Numbered from the stretch's first letter, positions 1 through 8,289 are shown. The stretch: 60,986 nucleotides of DNA from CAZCCC01 sp964535715 (GCA_964535715.1 CAZHUO010000004.1:1-60986), one strand, 5' to 3'. Numbers and translations are program-made. The notes: generated from the letters alone by a model not told the origin.

Positions 1-41
1 GTAGAAAAAATTAATCTTGAAAATGATTGATGAGTAAAATA

Positions 42-78
42 GGTGCGGGACTCTCACCCTACGTCGCCAATAAAAATT
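42..78. repeat. Dispersed repeat copy (shared with the gyrB 3' insertion)
   Basis: The stretch ctctcaccctacgtcgccaa followed by an A-run at 50-78 recurs almost exactly at 3486-3514, inside the insertion behind gyrB. The word ggtgcggga lies directly before it here (42-50), and at 3579-3587 in the other copy. Two copies 3.4 kb apart suggest a short dispersed element. The first 95 bases hold no gene. Confidence 0.6.
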
Positions 79-95
79 TTACCGCTTAATATTCA

Positions 96-980
96 TTACT
101 GAACCTTCATGTATGAATTTGGATTTAAGATATCAACTTCAGGAATAATTTGAATTTTATTTACTGAAGCCATATTTTCATACCAAACCATTTCCACTTC
201 CTTTGTCTGGCCGGAAATAAAATTTTCCAATGTTATGTAATTTGATCCAACAACCTGCTGGGCGGAGAGTAAAATCATTTGAACTCCAACCTGCCAATAG
301 CTATAGCCGGTGTTATTTTTAATTTTGAAATTTAGGGTGCTAATCGGCAGTTTGCCGCGTAAATTTGAATCCGCCGCCGATTTATAATTAATGTCAGTTA
401 TTTCAAACCTAAGCCGCGGAACGGAAAAATCTTGAAACTTATAATCAACTCGTTTCCAGGCAACTTTTGAAATGCTCACTTCCGGGCTGCCCGAACCAAG
501 CTTTTGCCCGAAAAAAGTGAAATATTTTTCTTCATTAGGCAGGATATAACCCTGTTTGCTTTCAACAATTTCTCCGGCAGAATACAGATCAAGATTTATT
601 GCTTTTCCGTAATAATCAGGATTGGGGTTTTTAATTTTTACCGTCAGGTCATATTTTCCTTCCCGGCCGTCTGTCGAATAAAATTCCAAAATTTGAAGAT
701 CTTTTGCTTTTTGCGCTTGCCGCCAATAGGAATAGTCGGTCAAATTACTTTCTAAAACCGCCATATCGGAGTTAAATTTCGGCTCATCGATAAAATATAT
801 GGCCAAAGCCCAGCCAATGGCAAAAACATAAATTCCAACATTAAAAAATATCAAAGAAAAAATCAAAAGTTTTCTCAACTTGAATTTATTTGTTACATAC
901 CAATAACTCGCCTTAAGCCTGAAATTACTGACCTGGCTTGGCTCACTTATCGGCTCATTTGGCTTTACATTATTTGCCAT
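96..980 (-). CDS. Hypothetical single-pass membrane protein
   Basis: A 294-residue protein of a family I do not recognise. Residues 1-36 are polar and basic, about 37-63 form one hydrophobic membrane helix (LLIFSLIFFNVGIYVF), and the remaining 230 residues are a soluble, beta-rich, probably extracytoplasmic domain with no cysteine motif. The positive-inside rule places the N-terminus in the cytoplasm. It is transcribed divergently from gyrB, with about 250 bp between the two start codons. It could be a cell-envelope or pilus accessory protein, but nothing in the sequence proves that. Confidence 0.75.
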   Translation of the reverse strand: MANNVKPNEPISEPSQVSNFRLKASYWYVTNKFKLRKLLIFSLIFFNVGIYVFAIGWALAIYFIDEPKFNSDMAVLESNLTDYSYWRQAQKAKDLQILEFYSTDGREGKYDLTVKIKNPNPDYYGKAINLDLYSAGEIVESKQGYILPNEEKYFTFFGQKLGSGSPEVSISKVAWKRVDYKFQDFSVPRLRFEITDINYKSAADSNLRGKLPISTLNFKIKNNTGYSYWQVGVQMILLSAQQVVGSNYITLENFISGQTKEVEMVWYENMASVNKIQIIPEVDILNPNSYMKVQ

Positions 981-1104
981 ATATGAATAATACCATAAAT
1001 AAAAACGAATTTAAAGTAAAAATAGACCGTTCAGAAAACCATATAAATGGCAAAAAAATTATTTGGTTTTGTTTTTCAGATAAGTCTTTAGTAATTTTTG
1101 GCGC

Positions 1105-1132
1105 TTGAATAATTTGTAAATTTTGATATAAT
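1105..1132 (+). promoter_or_regulatory. Probable gyrB promoter
   Basis: TTGAAT at 1105-1110, a 16-bp spacer and a perfect TATAAT at 1127-1132 match a sigma-70 promoter. The implied leader to the gyrB start is about 90 nt. No Shine-Dalgarno sequence is visible before the gyrB ATG. Confidence 0.6.
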
Positions 1133-1229
1133 TAAATTATAAAAAATCAATTAAAATTCCTTTTAATTTAGATGAATTTAAGCCAATATTTATAGGCAAT
1201 ATCCCTATATTTTTATTAGTTTCAAAATT

Positions 1230-3281
1230 ATGGCAAAAAATACAACAAACAAACCAAAAAATCCTAATTTAGATTCAAAGAAAAGCGATTATACCGCTAA
1301 AAATATCACTGTCCTGGAAGGACTTGAGCCGGTTCGAAAAAGGCCGGGAATGTATATCGGAAATACCGCATCGGAAGGTCTGCACCACTTAATTTGGGAA
1401 GTAGTTGATAACGCCATTGATGAATCAATGGCCGGATATTGCAACGAAATTATCGTTTCACTTTTGCCGAATAAAATGATTTCAGTTTCAGATAACGGCA
1501 GGGGTATTCCGGTTGAAATGCACAAACAACAGAAAAAATCGGCTTTGGAGCTGGTAATGACAAAACTTCATGCCGGCGGAAAATTCGGCGAAGACGGCGG
1601 CTATAAAGTTTCGGGCGGCCTTCACGGGGTCGGCGTTTCTGTTGTTAATGCTTTATCCGAATACACCAAGGCCGAAGTCAAACGCGATGGAAAACTTTGG
1701 GTTCAGGAATATAAGCAAGGAAAGCCTTATAAAAAAGTGGCTCCAAGCGGCAAAGCGGCCGGCACCGGTACAACAATAACTTTCAAGCCGGATCCGACAA
1801 TTTTTACAGTACTTGATTTTGATTTAGATACGATTGTTGATCACTTGCGCAAGCAGGCATACCTGACAAAGGGCGTAAAAATAACAATTTTAGACAACAG
1901 AAAAGCAGATAATAAAAGCGACTACACTTTTTATTTTGAGGGCGGAATCGCTTCATATATAAAATTTTTAAATCACAACGTTGAGCCAAAACATGAAAAT
2001 GTCTTTTATGTTGAAAAGGAAGAAAAAGACACTAAAGTTGAAATAGCGCTCCAATATAGCAATGAATATAATGAAAATATTTTCGCTTTTGCCAACAATA
2101 TTTCCAATCCGGAAGGCGGAATGCATTTAATCGGTTTTCGAACCGCTTTAACTAGAAGTATAAACAATTATGCCAGAAAACAAGGCTTACTTAAAGAAAA
2201 AGATGAAAACTTAAGCGGTGAAGATTCCCGAGAAGGCTTGACGGCAATTATTTCAATAAAATTAAAAAATCCACAATTTGAAGGCCAAACAAAAGCCAAA
2301 CTGGGAAACGCCGAGATAAAACCGATAATAGACGCAGTAATGTATGATACTTTCACCACCTGGCTTGAGGAACATCCCCGCGATGCCGAGTTAATTGTAG
2401 GAAAATGCGTTTTGGCGCAAAAAGCAAGAATGGCCGCCAGAGCGGCCAGAGAAACAGTTTTAAGGAAAGGCGTGCTTGACGGCCTGACTTTACCTGGCAA
2501 GCTGGCTGACTGTTCGACAAGAGATCCACATCGGTCAGAGCTTTACATAGTTGAGGGAGACTCCGCCGGCGGTTCTGCCAAACAAGGAAGAGACCGCGAA
2601 TACCAAGCAATCCTCCCATTGCGCGGAAAAATCCTTAATGTTGAAAAAGCCAGGCTTGATAAAATGCTTGCCAATAATGAAATTAAATCCCTTGTAATTG
2701 CACTTGGGACAAACATCGGCGAGCAATTCGAAATTGAAAAGCTGAGATATGACAGGATTATAATCATGACCGATGCCGATGTTGACGGCTCTCATATCAG
2801 AACTCTTCTTTTGACATTGTTTTACCGCTATTTCCCGGAATTAATCCGCCAAGGCCATCTTTACATCGCCCAGCCGCCTCTTTACAGCGCCAAAAGAGGC
2901 AAAGAAGTAACTTGGCTTTACAGCGACGATGAATTAGAGGAATACAAAAAGAAAAATAAAATAAGCAATGAAGTAATAGTAATTGCGGATGCTTCCGAGG
3001 AAAATTTAGAACAATCAGATGAAGAAAAAGAAGACATTAAAGCCAAAGTTGAAAAGCAAAACAAAGTGTCCATTCAGCGCTACAAAGGCTTGGGTGAAAT
3101 GAATCCTGATCAGCTTTGGGATACCACAATGGATCCGCAAAAAAGAGTAATGAGAAAAGTCACTGCTACTGACGCCGCCAAAGCCGACGAAATATTTGAT
3201 ATTCTAATGGGTTCCGAAGTCGCTCCAAGAAAGCAGTTTATCCACTCCCATGCGAAATACGTTAAAAACCTGGATATATAA
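1230..3281 (+). CDS. gyrB: DNA gyrase subunit B
   Basis: ATPase subunit of the type II topoisomerase that introduces negative supercoils with GyrA. The 683 residues include the GHKL ATPase motif EVVDNAIDE, the GLHGVGVSVVNALS lid region, the transducer domain, and the TOPRIM motifs EGDSAGG and DADVDG (Mg2+-binding acidic residues). It ends in a normal GyrB tail (QRYKGLGEMNPDQLW, then HAKYVKNLDI). The length is that of the short GyrB form without the 170-residue enterobacterial insert. ParE cannot be fully excluded from sequence alone, but the tail and overall fit favour GyrB. Its last 13 codons are repeated 345 bp downstream. Confidence 0.95.
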   Translation: MAKNTTNKPKNPNLDSKKSDYTAKNITVLEGLEPVRKRPGMYIGNTASEGLHHLIWEVVDNAIDESMAGYCNEIIVSLLPNKMISVSDNGRGIPVEMHKQQKKSALELVMTKLHAGGKFGEDGGYKVSGGLHGVGVSVVNALSEYTKAEVKRDGKLWVQEYKQGKPYKKVAPSGKAAGTGTTITFKPDPTIFTVLDFDLDTIVDHLRKQAYLTKGVKITILDNRKADNKSDYTFYFEGGIASYIKFLNHNVEPKHENVFYVEKEEKDTKVEIALQYSNEYNENIFAFANNISNPEGGMHLIGFRTALTRSINNYARKQGLLKEKDENLSGEDSREGLTAIISIKLKNPQFEGQTKAKLGNAEIKPIIDAVMYDTFTTWLEEHPRDAELIVGKCVLAQKARMAARAARETVLRKGVLDGLTLPGKLADCSTRDPHRSELYIVEGDSAGGSAKQGRDREYQAILPLRGKILNVEKARLDKMLANNEIKSLVIALGTNIGEQFEIEKLRYDRIIIMTDADVDGSHIRTLLLTLFYRYFPELIRQGHLYIAQPPLYSAKRGKEVTWLYSDDELEEYKKKNKISNEVIVIADASEENLEQSDEEKEDIKAKVEKQNKVSIQRYKGLGEMNPDQLWDTTMDPQKRVMRKVTATDAAKADEIFDILMGSEVAPRKQFIHSHAKYVKNLDI

Positions 3282-3628
3282 TAAAAAAACGATAATTTAA
3301 ATATACTCTTCATCTCGCCCCGCACCAATTTGCACAATTTAACTTTAATAAAGGCTATTAAACCGCGGAGCAAGTCGCCGACGCTCTAAAGCTGGATAAT
3401 TACAGCTTTGGCGACGGAGCGCTTTCGGGTATTGACCCTTTGATGGCTCCTCGGCTCGGAAACAAAAAGTTGTTTACTTTTTGTTTCTCTCGCCCTACGT
3501 CGCCAATAAAAAATTTCAAGCCGAAGGCGAATTTGCGCGCTTGATTTTTTTTAAAAAAATTTGTTTTTTCGCAAAATTGGTGCGGGATCCATTCCCATGC
3601 GAAATATGTAAAAAATCTCGATATATAA
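3282..3628 (+). mobile_element. Insertion behind gyrB, bounded by a duplicated gyrB 3' end
   Basis: Positions 3587-3628 encode IHSHAKYVKNLDI plus stop, exactly the 13 C-terminal residues of GyrB (3240-3281). The two 42-base copies differ at five sites, all third codon positions. Between them lie near-terminal inverted repeats, cccgcaccaatttgc (3319-3333) and gcaaaattggtgcggg (3571-3586), and a copy of a repeat also found at 50-78. A terminator follows the second copy, so that copy is probably the original gyrB end. No recombinase gene is present. ORFs inside are short and unconvincing. Confidence 0.65.
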
Positions 3629-3640
3629 ATTTAACAAATA

Positions 3641-3675
3641 AAAAAGGCCCCCTAGCATCTGCCATGGGGCTTTTA
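3641..3675. terminator. Bidirectional intrinsic terminator
   Basis: An A-run, ggcccc, a loop, ggggc and a T-run form a hairpin that can terminate both gyrB transcription and the convergent zinc-ribbon gene. It lies 13 bp after the duplicated gyrB stop codon rather than after the functional one. Confidence 0.75.
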
Positions 3676-4149
3676 TTAATCATCGATTTGACTGGCTGCT
3701 TGCCTTTTAAAGGTGACATTTTTCAATTTATGCCTGAATAAATCAAAATCCAAATCATTAATCGGAGGTTTGCCTGAGGATCTGAGCAAATTGATTTCCG
3801 AAATCTCGGTACAAATGCGATTCCGTATTTGGCCTTCTTTTAATTTTTCATTGTGTGAAACAATCTTTTGATTATTCCAGTTTGCAATGATATTTAAAAT
3901 ATGAGCCAATATTTTCTGCCATCTTTGAGAATTCACAACCTCTCGATTTAAAGGAAAAATCTTAAACTTTGCTAAATTTCGAAAATTCGGCCAGTAAATT
4001 AAAATTGGCTTAATACAAAACTTACAGGTAATAATCGAATATAAAATACCTTCCAGCCTCTTTCTTGGCGGTTTTTTACTCATGTCTACACTATAGCAAT
4101 CTTCCTGTCCACAATGAGGGCACGAAACATAAACCGTGATATTTATCAT
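3676..4149 (-). CDS. Hypothetical protein with a zinc-ribbon-like N-terminus
   Basis: A 157-residue protein of unknown family. CPHC at residues 10-13 and CKFC at about 43-46 could ligate one zinc ion as in zinc ribbons. The rest is helical and polar with no recognised domain. A strong Shine-Dalgarno sequence (aaggaggg) sits about 8 bases before the ATG, unlike most genes here, and a promoter-like pair (TTGCCA, 17 bp, TAAGAT at 4239-4211 on the minus strand) lies upstream. It is convergent with gyrB. It may be a regulatory or nucleic-acid-binding protein; that is inference from the cysteines only. Confidence 0.75.
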   Translation of the reverse strand: MINITVYVSCPHCGQEDCYSVDMSKKPPRKRLEGILYSIITCKFCIKPILIYWPNFRNLAKFKIFPLNREVVNSQRWQKILAHILNIIANWNNQKIVSHNEKLKEGQIRNRICTEISEINLLRSSGKPPINDLDFDLFRHKLKNVTFKRQAASQIDD

Positions 4150-4253
4150 TTTAATTCCCTCCTTGTTGTTTTAAGGAACATTTCACGAACCTAACATAAT
4201 TCTTGAACTTATCTTAAACCTTTAAGACAGAATTGGCAAATTAACATTTGCCC

Positions 4254-4318
4254 TTGACTTATTTAAAACTTCCATGTTAGAATATCATTAGATAGTAAAT
4301 AGCCCCTCGGGGCTTTTT
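4254..4318 (+). promoter_or_regulatory. secE operon promoter followed at once by a terminator-like hairpin
   Basis: TTGACT (4254-4259), an 18-bp spacer and TAGAAT (4278-4283) form a good sigma-70 promoter. About 10 nt after the expected start, agcccctcggggctttttaa (4301-4320) forms a GC hairpin with a T-run. The hairpin lies before secE (4351), so it would act as an attenuator or define a very short RNA unless readthrough is allowed. Confidence 0.6.
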
Positions 4319-4350
4319 AAAATACGATAATTTGACTAAATTTAAACAAT

Positions 4351-4539
4351 ATGAACATTTTAGAAAGACTAACCAATTACATCAAACTATCCCATCTGGA
4401 GCTGAAAAAAGTCGTTTGGCCGTCAAAAAAAGAAATTATCCAGCACACCATGCTGGTTGTGGGCATCAGCCTTGGCGTCGCCGCTTTTTTGGGAGTAATC
4501 GACTACATTTTAAACATAGCTTTAGGATTTATCATTTAA
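4351..4539 (+). CDS. secE: Preprotein translocase subunit SecE
   Basis: Small tail-type membrane subunit of the SecYEG channel. The 62 residues show the family pattern: an amphipathic N-terminal helix, the signature ELKKVVWPSKKE (residues 19-30), and one C-terminal transmembrane helix (about 36-60). This is the single-TM form found in most bacteria. It is first in the conserved secE-nusG-rplK-rplA order, 56 bp before nusG. No Shine-Dalgarno sequence is visible. Confidence 0.93.
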   Translation: MNILERLTNYIKLSHLELKKVVWPSKKEIIQHTMLVVGISLGVAAFLGVIDYILNIALGFII

Positions 4540-4595
4540 TTTATTTTATTTTAATTATTGTTAATTATTATAATTGATAGTTAACTTTTAAAAAT

Positions 4596-5141
4596 ATGCC
4601 AAAACAAACATTACAACAAGGCCGCCGCTGGTATGTAATCCATACCTATTCTGGATATGAAGAAAATGTCAAGCGGAATTTGGAGCAAAGGATCGAATCA
4701 ATGGACATGGAGGATAAAATTTTTAATGTTTTAATACCGACTGAAAAGAAAATTAAAATTAAAAACGGCAAAAGAAAAGTCGTCACCGAAAAAATATTTC
4801 CCGGCTACGTCTTAGTAGAGATGGTTGTTGACGATAACTCCTGGTATGTTGTGCGGAATACTCCGAATGTCACCGGTTTTATCGGATCAGGAACAACTCC
4901 AACGCCGATTTCCGATTCTGAAATAAAAAATCTCCAAAAGAGAATGGGCGTTGAAGAACCGACTTTCAAAATTGATGTTACACTCGGCTCGCCGGTAAAA
5001 ATCATTGACGGACCTTTCAAAGGCTATGAAGGAAAAGTGAATAAAATTGATGAGGACCGCGGAAAAATTAAGGTTTTGGTTAACATGTTCGGCCGGGAAA
5101 CTCCAGTTGAATTGGATTTTCTTCAAGTCAAAAAAATCTAG
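4596..5141 (+). CDS. nusG: Transcription termination/antitermination factor NusG
   Basis: Elongation factor that binds RNA polymerase through its NGN domain and links it to Rho or the ribosome through its KOW domain. The 181 residues begin the NGN domain at RRWYVIHTYSGYEENVKRNL and contain the FPGYVLVEM motif. The C-terminal KOW domain starts near VKIIDGPFKGYEGKV (about residue 131) and ends in FGRETPVELDFLQVKKI. Length and gene order are standard. Confidence 0.95.
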   Translation: MPKQTLQQGRRWYVIHTYSGYEENVKRNLEQRIESMDMEDKIFNVLIPTEKKIKIKNGKRKVVTEKIFPGYVLVEMVVDDNSWYVVRNTPNVTGFIGSGTTPTPISDSEIKNLQKRMGVEEPTFKIDVTLGSPVKIIDGPFKGYEGKVNKIDEDRGKIKVLVNMFGRETPVELDFLQVKKI

Positions 5142-5177
5142 TACCTAATTTCATAATAACCTAATACTTAAACAAAT

Positions 5178-5603
5178 ATGGCAAAAAAAGTAAAAACAGT
5201 TATAAAATTACAAATTCCTGCCGGGCAAGCAAATCCGGCTCCTCCGGTCGGACCAGCCTTGGGTCAGCATGGCTTGAACATTGCGGAATTTTGTGCAAAA
5301 TTCAACGAAGCAACCAGGCAGAATATGGGAGAAATCACGCCAATTGAAATCACCGTTTTTGAAGACAGAACATATACTTTCGTCACAAAAACTCCGCCGG
5401 CTGCGGAATTACTCAAAAAAGCCGCCGGCATTTCAAAAGGCTCAGGACAGTCGCTGAAGAAAAAAGTCGGAAAAGTAACCAAGGCTCAAATAAAAGAAAT
5501 AGCTGAAAAGAAAATGGCGGATTTAAATGCCAAGGATGTTCAGGGCGCCTGCCGAATTATTGAAGGCACTGCAAAACAAATGGGACTTGAAATAATCGGA
5601 TAA
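5178..5603 (+). CDS. rplK: 50S ribosomal protein L11
   Basis: L11 binds the GTPase-associated centre of 23S rRNA. The 141 residues carry the proline-rich N-terminal motif PAGQANPAPPVGPALGQHG (residues 14-32) and the C-terminal RNA-binding domain (KTPPAAELLKKAAG, GKVTKAQIKEIAEKK). It lies 37 bp after nusG and 84 bp before rplA; that gap holds a structured leader. Confidence 0.96.
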   Translation: MAKKVKTVIKLQIPAGQANPAPPVGPALGQHGLNIAEFCAKFNEATRQNMGEITPIEITVFEDRTYTFVTKTPPAAELLKKAAGISKGSGQSLKKKVGKVTKAQIKEIAEKKMADLNAKDVQGACRIIEGTAKQMGLEIIG

Positions 5604-5623
5604 ATCTTAATAATTAAATATTT

Positions 5624-5672
5624 GCGGGACCCCAGCTCCGGGGATTTACCGCGAATCTGCCAAAACGGCAGA
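5624..5672 (+). promoter_or_regulatory. Structured leader before rplA, candidate L1 autoregulatory site
   Basis: Between rplK and rplA, GCGG (5624-5627) pairs with CCGC (5649-5652) around an inner CCCC/GGGG hairpin (5630-5633 with 5640-5643), leaving an asymmetric internal loop. A second hairpin follows, TCTGCC-AAAAC-GGCAGA (5656-5672), ending just before GGAG and the rplA ATG (5688). L1 is known to repress its operon by binding an mRNA mimic of its 23S site: two helices around an asymmetric loop. The fold fits in outline; base-level identity to the L1 motif is not shown. Confidence 0.5.
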
Positions 5673-5687
5673 AGTTGGAGAAAAAAT

Positions 5688-6368
5688 ATGAAACGTTCAA
5701 AACGCTACCAAGAAATGGCAAAAAAAGTGGACAAAAATAAAAACTATCCGATTGAACAGGCGATAAGCCTTGTCAAAGAAACCGGAACCGCCAAATTTGA
5801 CGCATCGGTTGAAGTCCACATTAAGCTTGGCATTAATCCCAAAAAAAGCGATCAGCAAGTCAGAACCGCTTTTACCCTGCCAAACGGCACCGGAAAAACC
5901 AAAATAATCGCCGCTTTTGTTTCGCCTGACAAGGAAAAAGAAGCAAAAGAAGCCGGAGCAGACATTGTCGGCGGCCAAGATTTAATTGATAAAATAAAAA
6001 GCACCGGAAAAATCGAGTTTGAGCTGACCGTATCAACGCCCGATATGATGCCTAAACTTGCAATAATTGCTAAAACATTGGGACCAAGAGGCCTAATGCC
6101 TTCGCCGAAAAACGAAACAATCACCACTAATCTTAAAAAGACGATCGGCGAACTTAAAAAAGGCAAAGTCGACTTTAAAAGCGACGACACCGGAAATGTC
6201 CACCAGACAATAGGCAAAGTTTCTTTTGATCAAAAAAAGCTTTTGGAAAACTATAACGCTCTAATAGATGCCCTTAAAAAGGCGAAACCGTCAACGGCCA
6301 AAGGAACTTTCATCCAAGGAATCAGCATTGCTTCCTCAATGGGTCCTGGAATTAAAATTCAACTTTAA
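5688..6368 (+). CDS. rplA: 50S ribosomal protein L1
   Basis: L1 forms the mobile stalk of the 50S subunit and represses its own operon. I start at the ATG at 5688 (MKRSKRYQ), preceded by GGAG; an upstream extension to 5622 would translate the hairpin leader and has no L1 similarity. The 226 residues show typical L1 blocks: AVEVHIKLGINPKKSDQQVR-like N-terminus, ADIVGGQDLIDKI, and MPKLAIIAKTLGPRGLMPSPK, ending in FIQGISIASSMGPGIKI. rplJ-rplL do not follow; a terminator does. Confidence 0.95.
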   Translation: MKRSKRYQEMAKKVDKNKNYPIEQAISLVKETGTAKFDASVEVHIKLGINPKKSDQQVRTAFTLPNGTGKTKIIAAFVSPDKEKEAKEAGADIVGGQDLIDKIKSTGKIEFELTVSTPDMMPKLAIIAKTLGPRGLMPSPKNETITTNLKKTIGELKKGKVDFKSDDTGNVHQTIGKVSFDQKKLLENYNALIDALKKAKPSTAKGTFIQGISIASSMGPGIKIQL

Positions 6369-6392
6369 AATTTCGATTTTAAATACTGCAAT

Positions 6393-6415
6393 AAAGCGAC
6401 AAATGTCGCTTTTTT
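6393..6415 (+). terminator. Terminator after rplA
   Basis: AAAGCGAC, a short loop, GTCGCTTT and a T-run form a clean intrinsic terminator 24 bp after the rplA stop codon, closing the secE-rplA operon. Confidence 0.85.
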
Positions 6416-6545
6416 GTTTCTTAAAAAATGTAAGATTATAATATCAACCGTCAAACAAATTTCCAAAAATATTCATGACTTTTTTTAGCCAATTATAAGA
6501 TCCGACATAAAAAATTTAGGTTATATTAAAAAATATTAAGTAATA

Positions 6546-6575
6546 TTGGCAAAAACAAATAAAATCTGTTAAAAT
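6546..6575 (+). promoter_or_regulatory. Promoter candidate for the dTTP cluster
   Basis: TTGGCA (6546-6551), 18 bp and TAAAAT (6570-6575) precede the dCMP deaminase gene by about 37 bp. The 6416-6545 stretch is AT-rich with no ORF. Confidence 0.45.
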
Positions 6576-6612
6576 ATAAGGGTTAAGTAATTAATACCTA
6601 CCCCCTGAATTT

Positions 6613-7155
6613 ATGCCCGAAGAAAGAAAACACTATAGGCCATCTTGGGACGATTATTTTATGGCGGTTGCCAAGATTATTGCCAGCCGCGGCAGCTGCG
6701 ACCGGCTTTATTCCGGTTCTGTTTTAGTTAAAGAAAACCGAATTATTTCCACCGGCTATAACGGTTCACCGCCTGGTCTTCCTCATTGCAATGATATCGG
6801 CCACCTTTTGGAAGAAGGACACTGCGTCAGAACAATTCATGGCGAGCATAATTCGCTTTTGCAGGCGGCGCTTCATGGCGGCACCAGTACCAAGGATTCA
6901 ACAATGTATACCAAATACAGCCCGTGCATCCATTGCGCCAAATATGTAATTGCCTGCGGCATTAAGCGCGTGGTTATCGGCAAGGTTTATCGGAATGACA
7001 AAGCAATTGATATGATGAAAGAAGCCGGAATCACGATTGATTTCTACCAGGAAAATTCCGAATGGAATGAGGAAATTATTAAAATATTTTCCGAAGCAAT
7101 TCCAACGAGAATAAACGAAGGCAAGGTTAAGCTGGAGGAAAAAAAGGATGAGTAG
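6613..7155 (+). CDS. Deoxycytidylate (dCMP) deaminase family protein
   Basis: Zinc hydrolase expected to deaminate dCMP to dUMP, feeding thymidylate synthesis. The 180 residues contain the cytidine-deaminase motif HGEHN (His76, Glu78) and PCIHC (Cys105, Cys108), the zinc ligands and proton shuttle. An extra block, GYNGSPPGLPHCND, is typical of dCMP deaminases (ComEB-like). The substrate is supported by context: dUTPase, ThyA, a folate reductase and Tmk follow on the same strand. It overlaps the next gene by 8 bp, which implies translational coupling. Confidence 0.88.
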   Translation: MPEERKHYRPSWDDYFMAVAKIIASRGSCDRLYSGSVLVKENRIISTGYNGSPPGLPHCNDIGHLLEEGHCVRTIHGEHNSLLQAALHGGTSTKDSTMYTKYSPCIHCAKYVIACGIKRVVIGKVYRNDKAIDMMKEAGITIDFYQENSEWNEEIIKIFSEAIPTRINEGKVKLEEKKDE

Positions 7156-7702
7156 AATAATACTGGGTTTTGTCGGATCAATCGCATCAGGCAAAGGAAC
7201 AACTTGCGAATACCTAAAAAAAAACCACGATGCCTCCGTTTACCGTTTTTCAACAATACTGAGGGATATTTTAGATAGAATATATATTGAACAAAGCCGA
7301 GACAATCTGCAAAATTTGTCTTTGGATTTAAGAAAAAGGTTTGGCGAAGATTTGCTGGCAAAAGCAATTTCCAAAGATGTAAAAAATGAAAAAAATTACA
7401 TTATTGCAATTGATGGCGTCAGACGGGAACCGGATATCAAATATTTAAAAGAAATACCCGAATTTAATTTAGTCTTTATTGATGCAGACCAAAAAATCCG
7501 TTTTGAAAGAATTACTAAGCGCGGCGAAAATTCCGACGATACAAAAAAAACCTTTGCTGATTTCCAAAAAGATGAACAAAAAGAAGCGGAACTTCAAATC
7601 AAAGACGTCTCTAAGCTGGCAAAATTAAAAATTGATAACAACGGCACATTTGGCGATCTTTACCAACAGATTGAAAAAATAATAAAAAAATTAGAAAATT
7701 AG
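7148..7702 (+). CDS. P-loop nucleotide kinase (dNMP or dephospho-CoA kinase-like)
   Basis: The 184-residue protein begins with a Walker A loop, GSIASGKGT (about residues 10-18), close to the GxxGxGKGT of adenylate-kinase-fold enzymes. Later it has DGVRREPDIKYL (a Walker B-like Asp and a basic substrate patch) and FERITKRGENSDD, a lid-type arginine segment. Its 8-bp overlap with dCMP deaminase suggests phosphorylation of a deoxynucleotide in the same pathway. A dephospho-CoA kinase-like role is an alternative. I cannot decide the substrate. Confidence 0.75.
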   Translation: MSRIILGFVGSIASGKGTTCEYLKKNHDASVYRFSTILRDILDRIYIEQSRDNLQNLSLDLRKRFGEDLLAKAISKDVKNEKNYIIAIDGVRREPDIKYLKEIPEFNLVFIDADQKIRFERITKRGENSDDTKKTFADFQKDEQKEAELQIKDVSKLAKLKIDNNGTFGDLYQQIEKIIKKLEN

Positions 7703-7776
7703 TAAGTCAAAAATTTATATTAACTAACTAATACCTGTCTCCTACTTACTAATTTTTACTTCCTACTTCCTAAACA

Positions 7777-8199
7777 ATGAAAGTTAAAATAAAAAAACTT
7801 AAACCTGACGCAATCATCCCCTCTTATGCCCATCCGGGAGACGTCGGATTGGATTTATATTCGCTGGAAGATTATGAACTTAAGCCGGGAGAAAACAAGA
7901 TTTTTTTTCTAGGCTTTGCCTTGGAATTCCCAAACGGCTTTGCCGCAATAGTTAAAGACAAAAGCAGTCTGCCAAAAAACGGCTCTATTCATACCATGGG
8001 TGGAGTTTATGATGCCGGTTACCGCGGAGAATATAATGTTAATTTAATAAACCTTGGCAAAAAATCTTATTTTATAGAAAAAGGCAATAAAATCGCCCAG
8101 CTGATAATAATTCCTATTGAACTGGCTGAACTGAAAGAAACAGTCGATCTGTCTGAAAGTGAACGTGGCCAGGGAAACTTCGGCTCAACTGGCAAATAA
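7777..8199 (+). CDS. dut: dUTP diphosphatase (dUTPase)
   Basis: Hydrolyses dUTP to dUMP and pyrophosphate, keeping uracil out of DNA and supplying ThyA. The 140 residues contain the trimeric dUTPase motifs in order: HPGDVGLDLYS (motif 1), DKSSLPKNG (motif 2, with the SSL serine), GGVYDAGYRGEYNVNLIN (motif 3, with the catalytic Asp and Tyr), and RGQGNFGSTGK (motif 5). All key residues are present and the length is normal. Confidence 0.94.
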   Translation: MKVKIKKLKPDAIIPSYAHPGDVGLDLYSLEDYELKPGENKIFFLGFALEFPNGFAAIVKDKSSLPKNGSIHTMGGVYDAGYRGEYNVNLINLGKKSYFIEKGNKIAQLIIIPIELAELKETVDLSESERGQGNFGSTGK

Positions 8200-8253
8200 A
8201 TAATACAGTAAATTATTTAAAAATCGGCTTTAGCTTATGCATAGGGTGAATAA

Positions 8254-8284
8254 CCTAAAAGCTAAAAGCTAAAAGCTAAAAGCT
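8254..8284. repeat. Heptamer tandem repeat before a start codon
   Basis: The unit ctaaaag is repeated about 4.4 times, ending 5 bp before the ATG of the DUF3160 gene. It belongs to a class of 7-bp tandem arrays seen throughout the window. Confidence 0.85.
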
Positions 8285-8289
8285 ATCAT

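Noticed and set aside
3481..3741. ORF of 86 codons behind gyrB
   Set aside because: It runs across the repeat, the duplicated gyrB end in another frame and the terminator; no coding character.
5622..5687. Upstream start for rplA
   Set aside because: It would translate the hairpin leader, and L1 similarity begins at 5688 after GGAG.
8254..8284. CRISPR-like array
   Set aside because: Units are 7 bp without spacers; it is a simple tandem repeat. The same holds for the other heptamer arrays.
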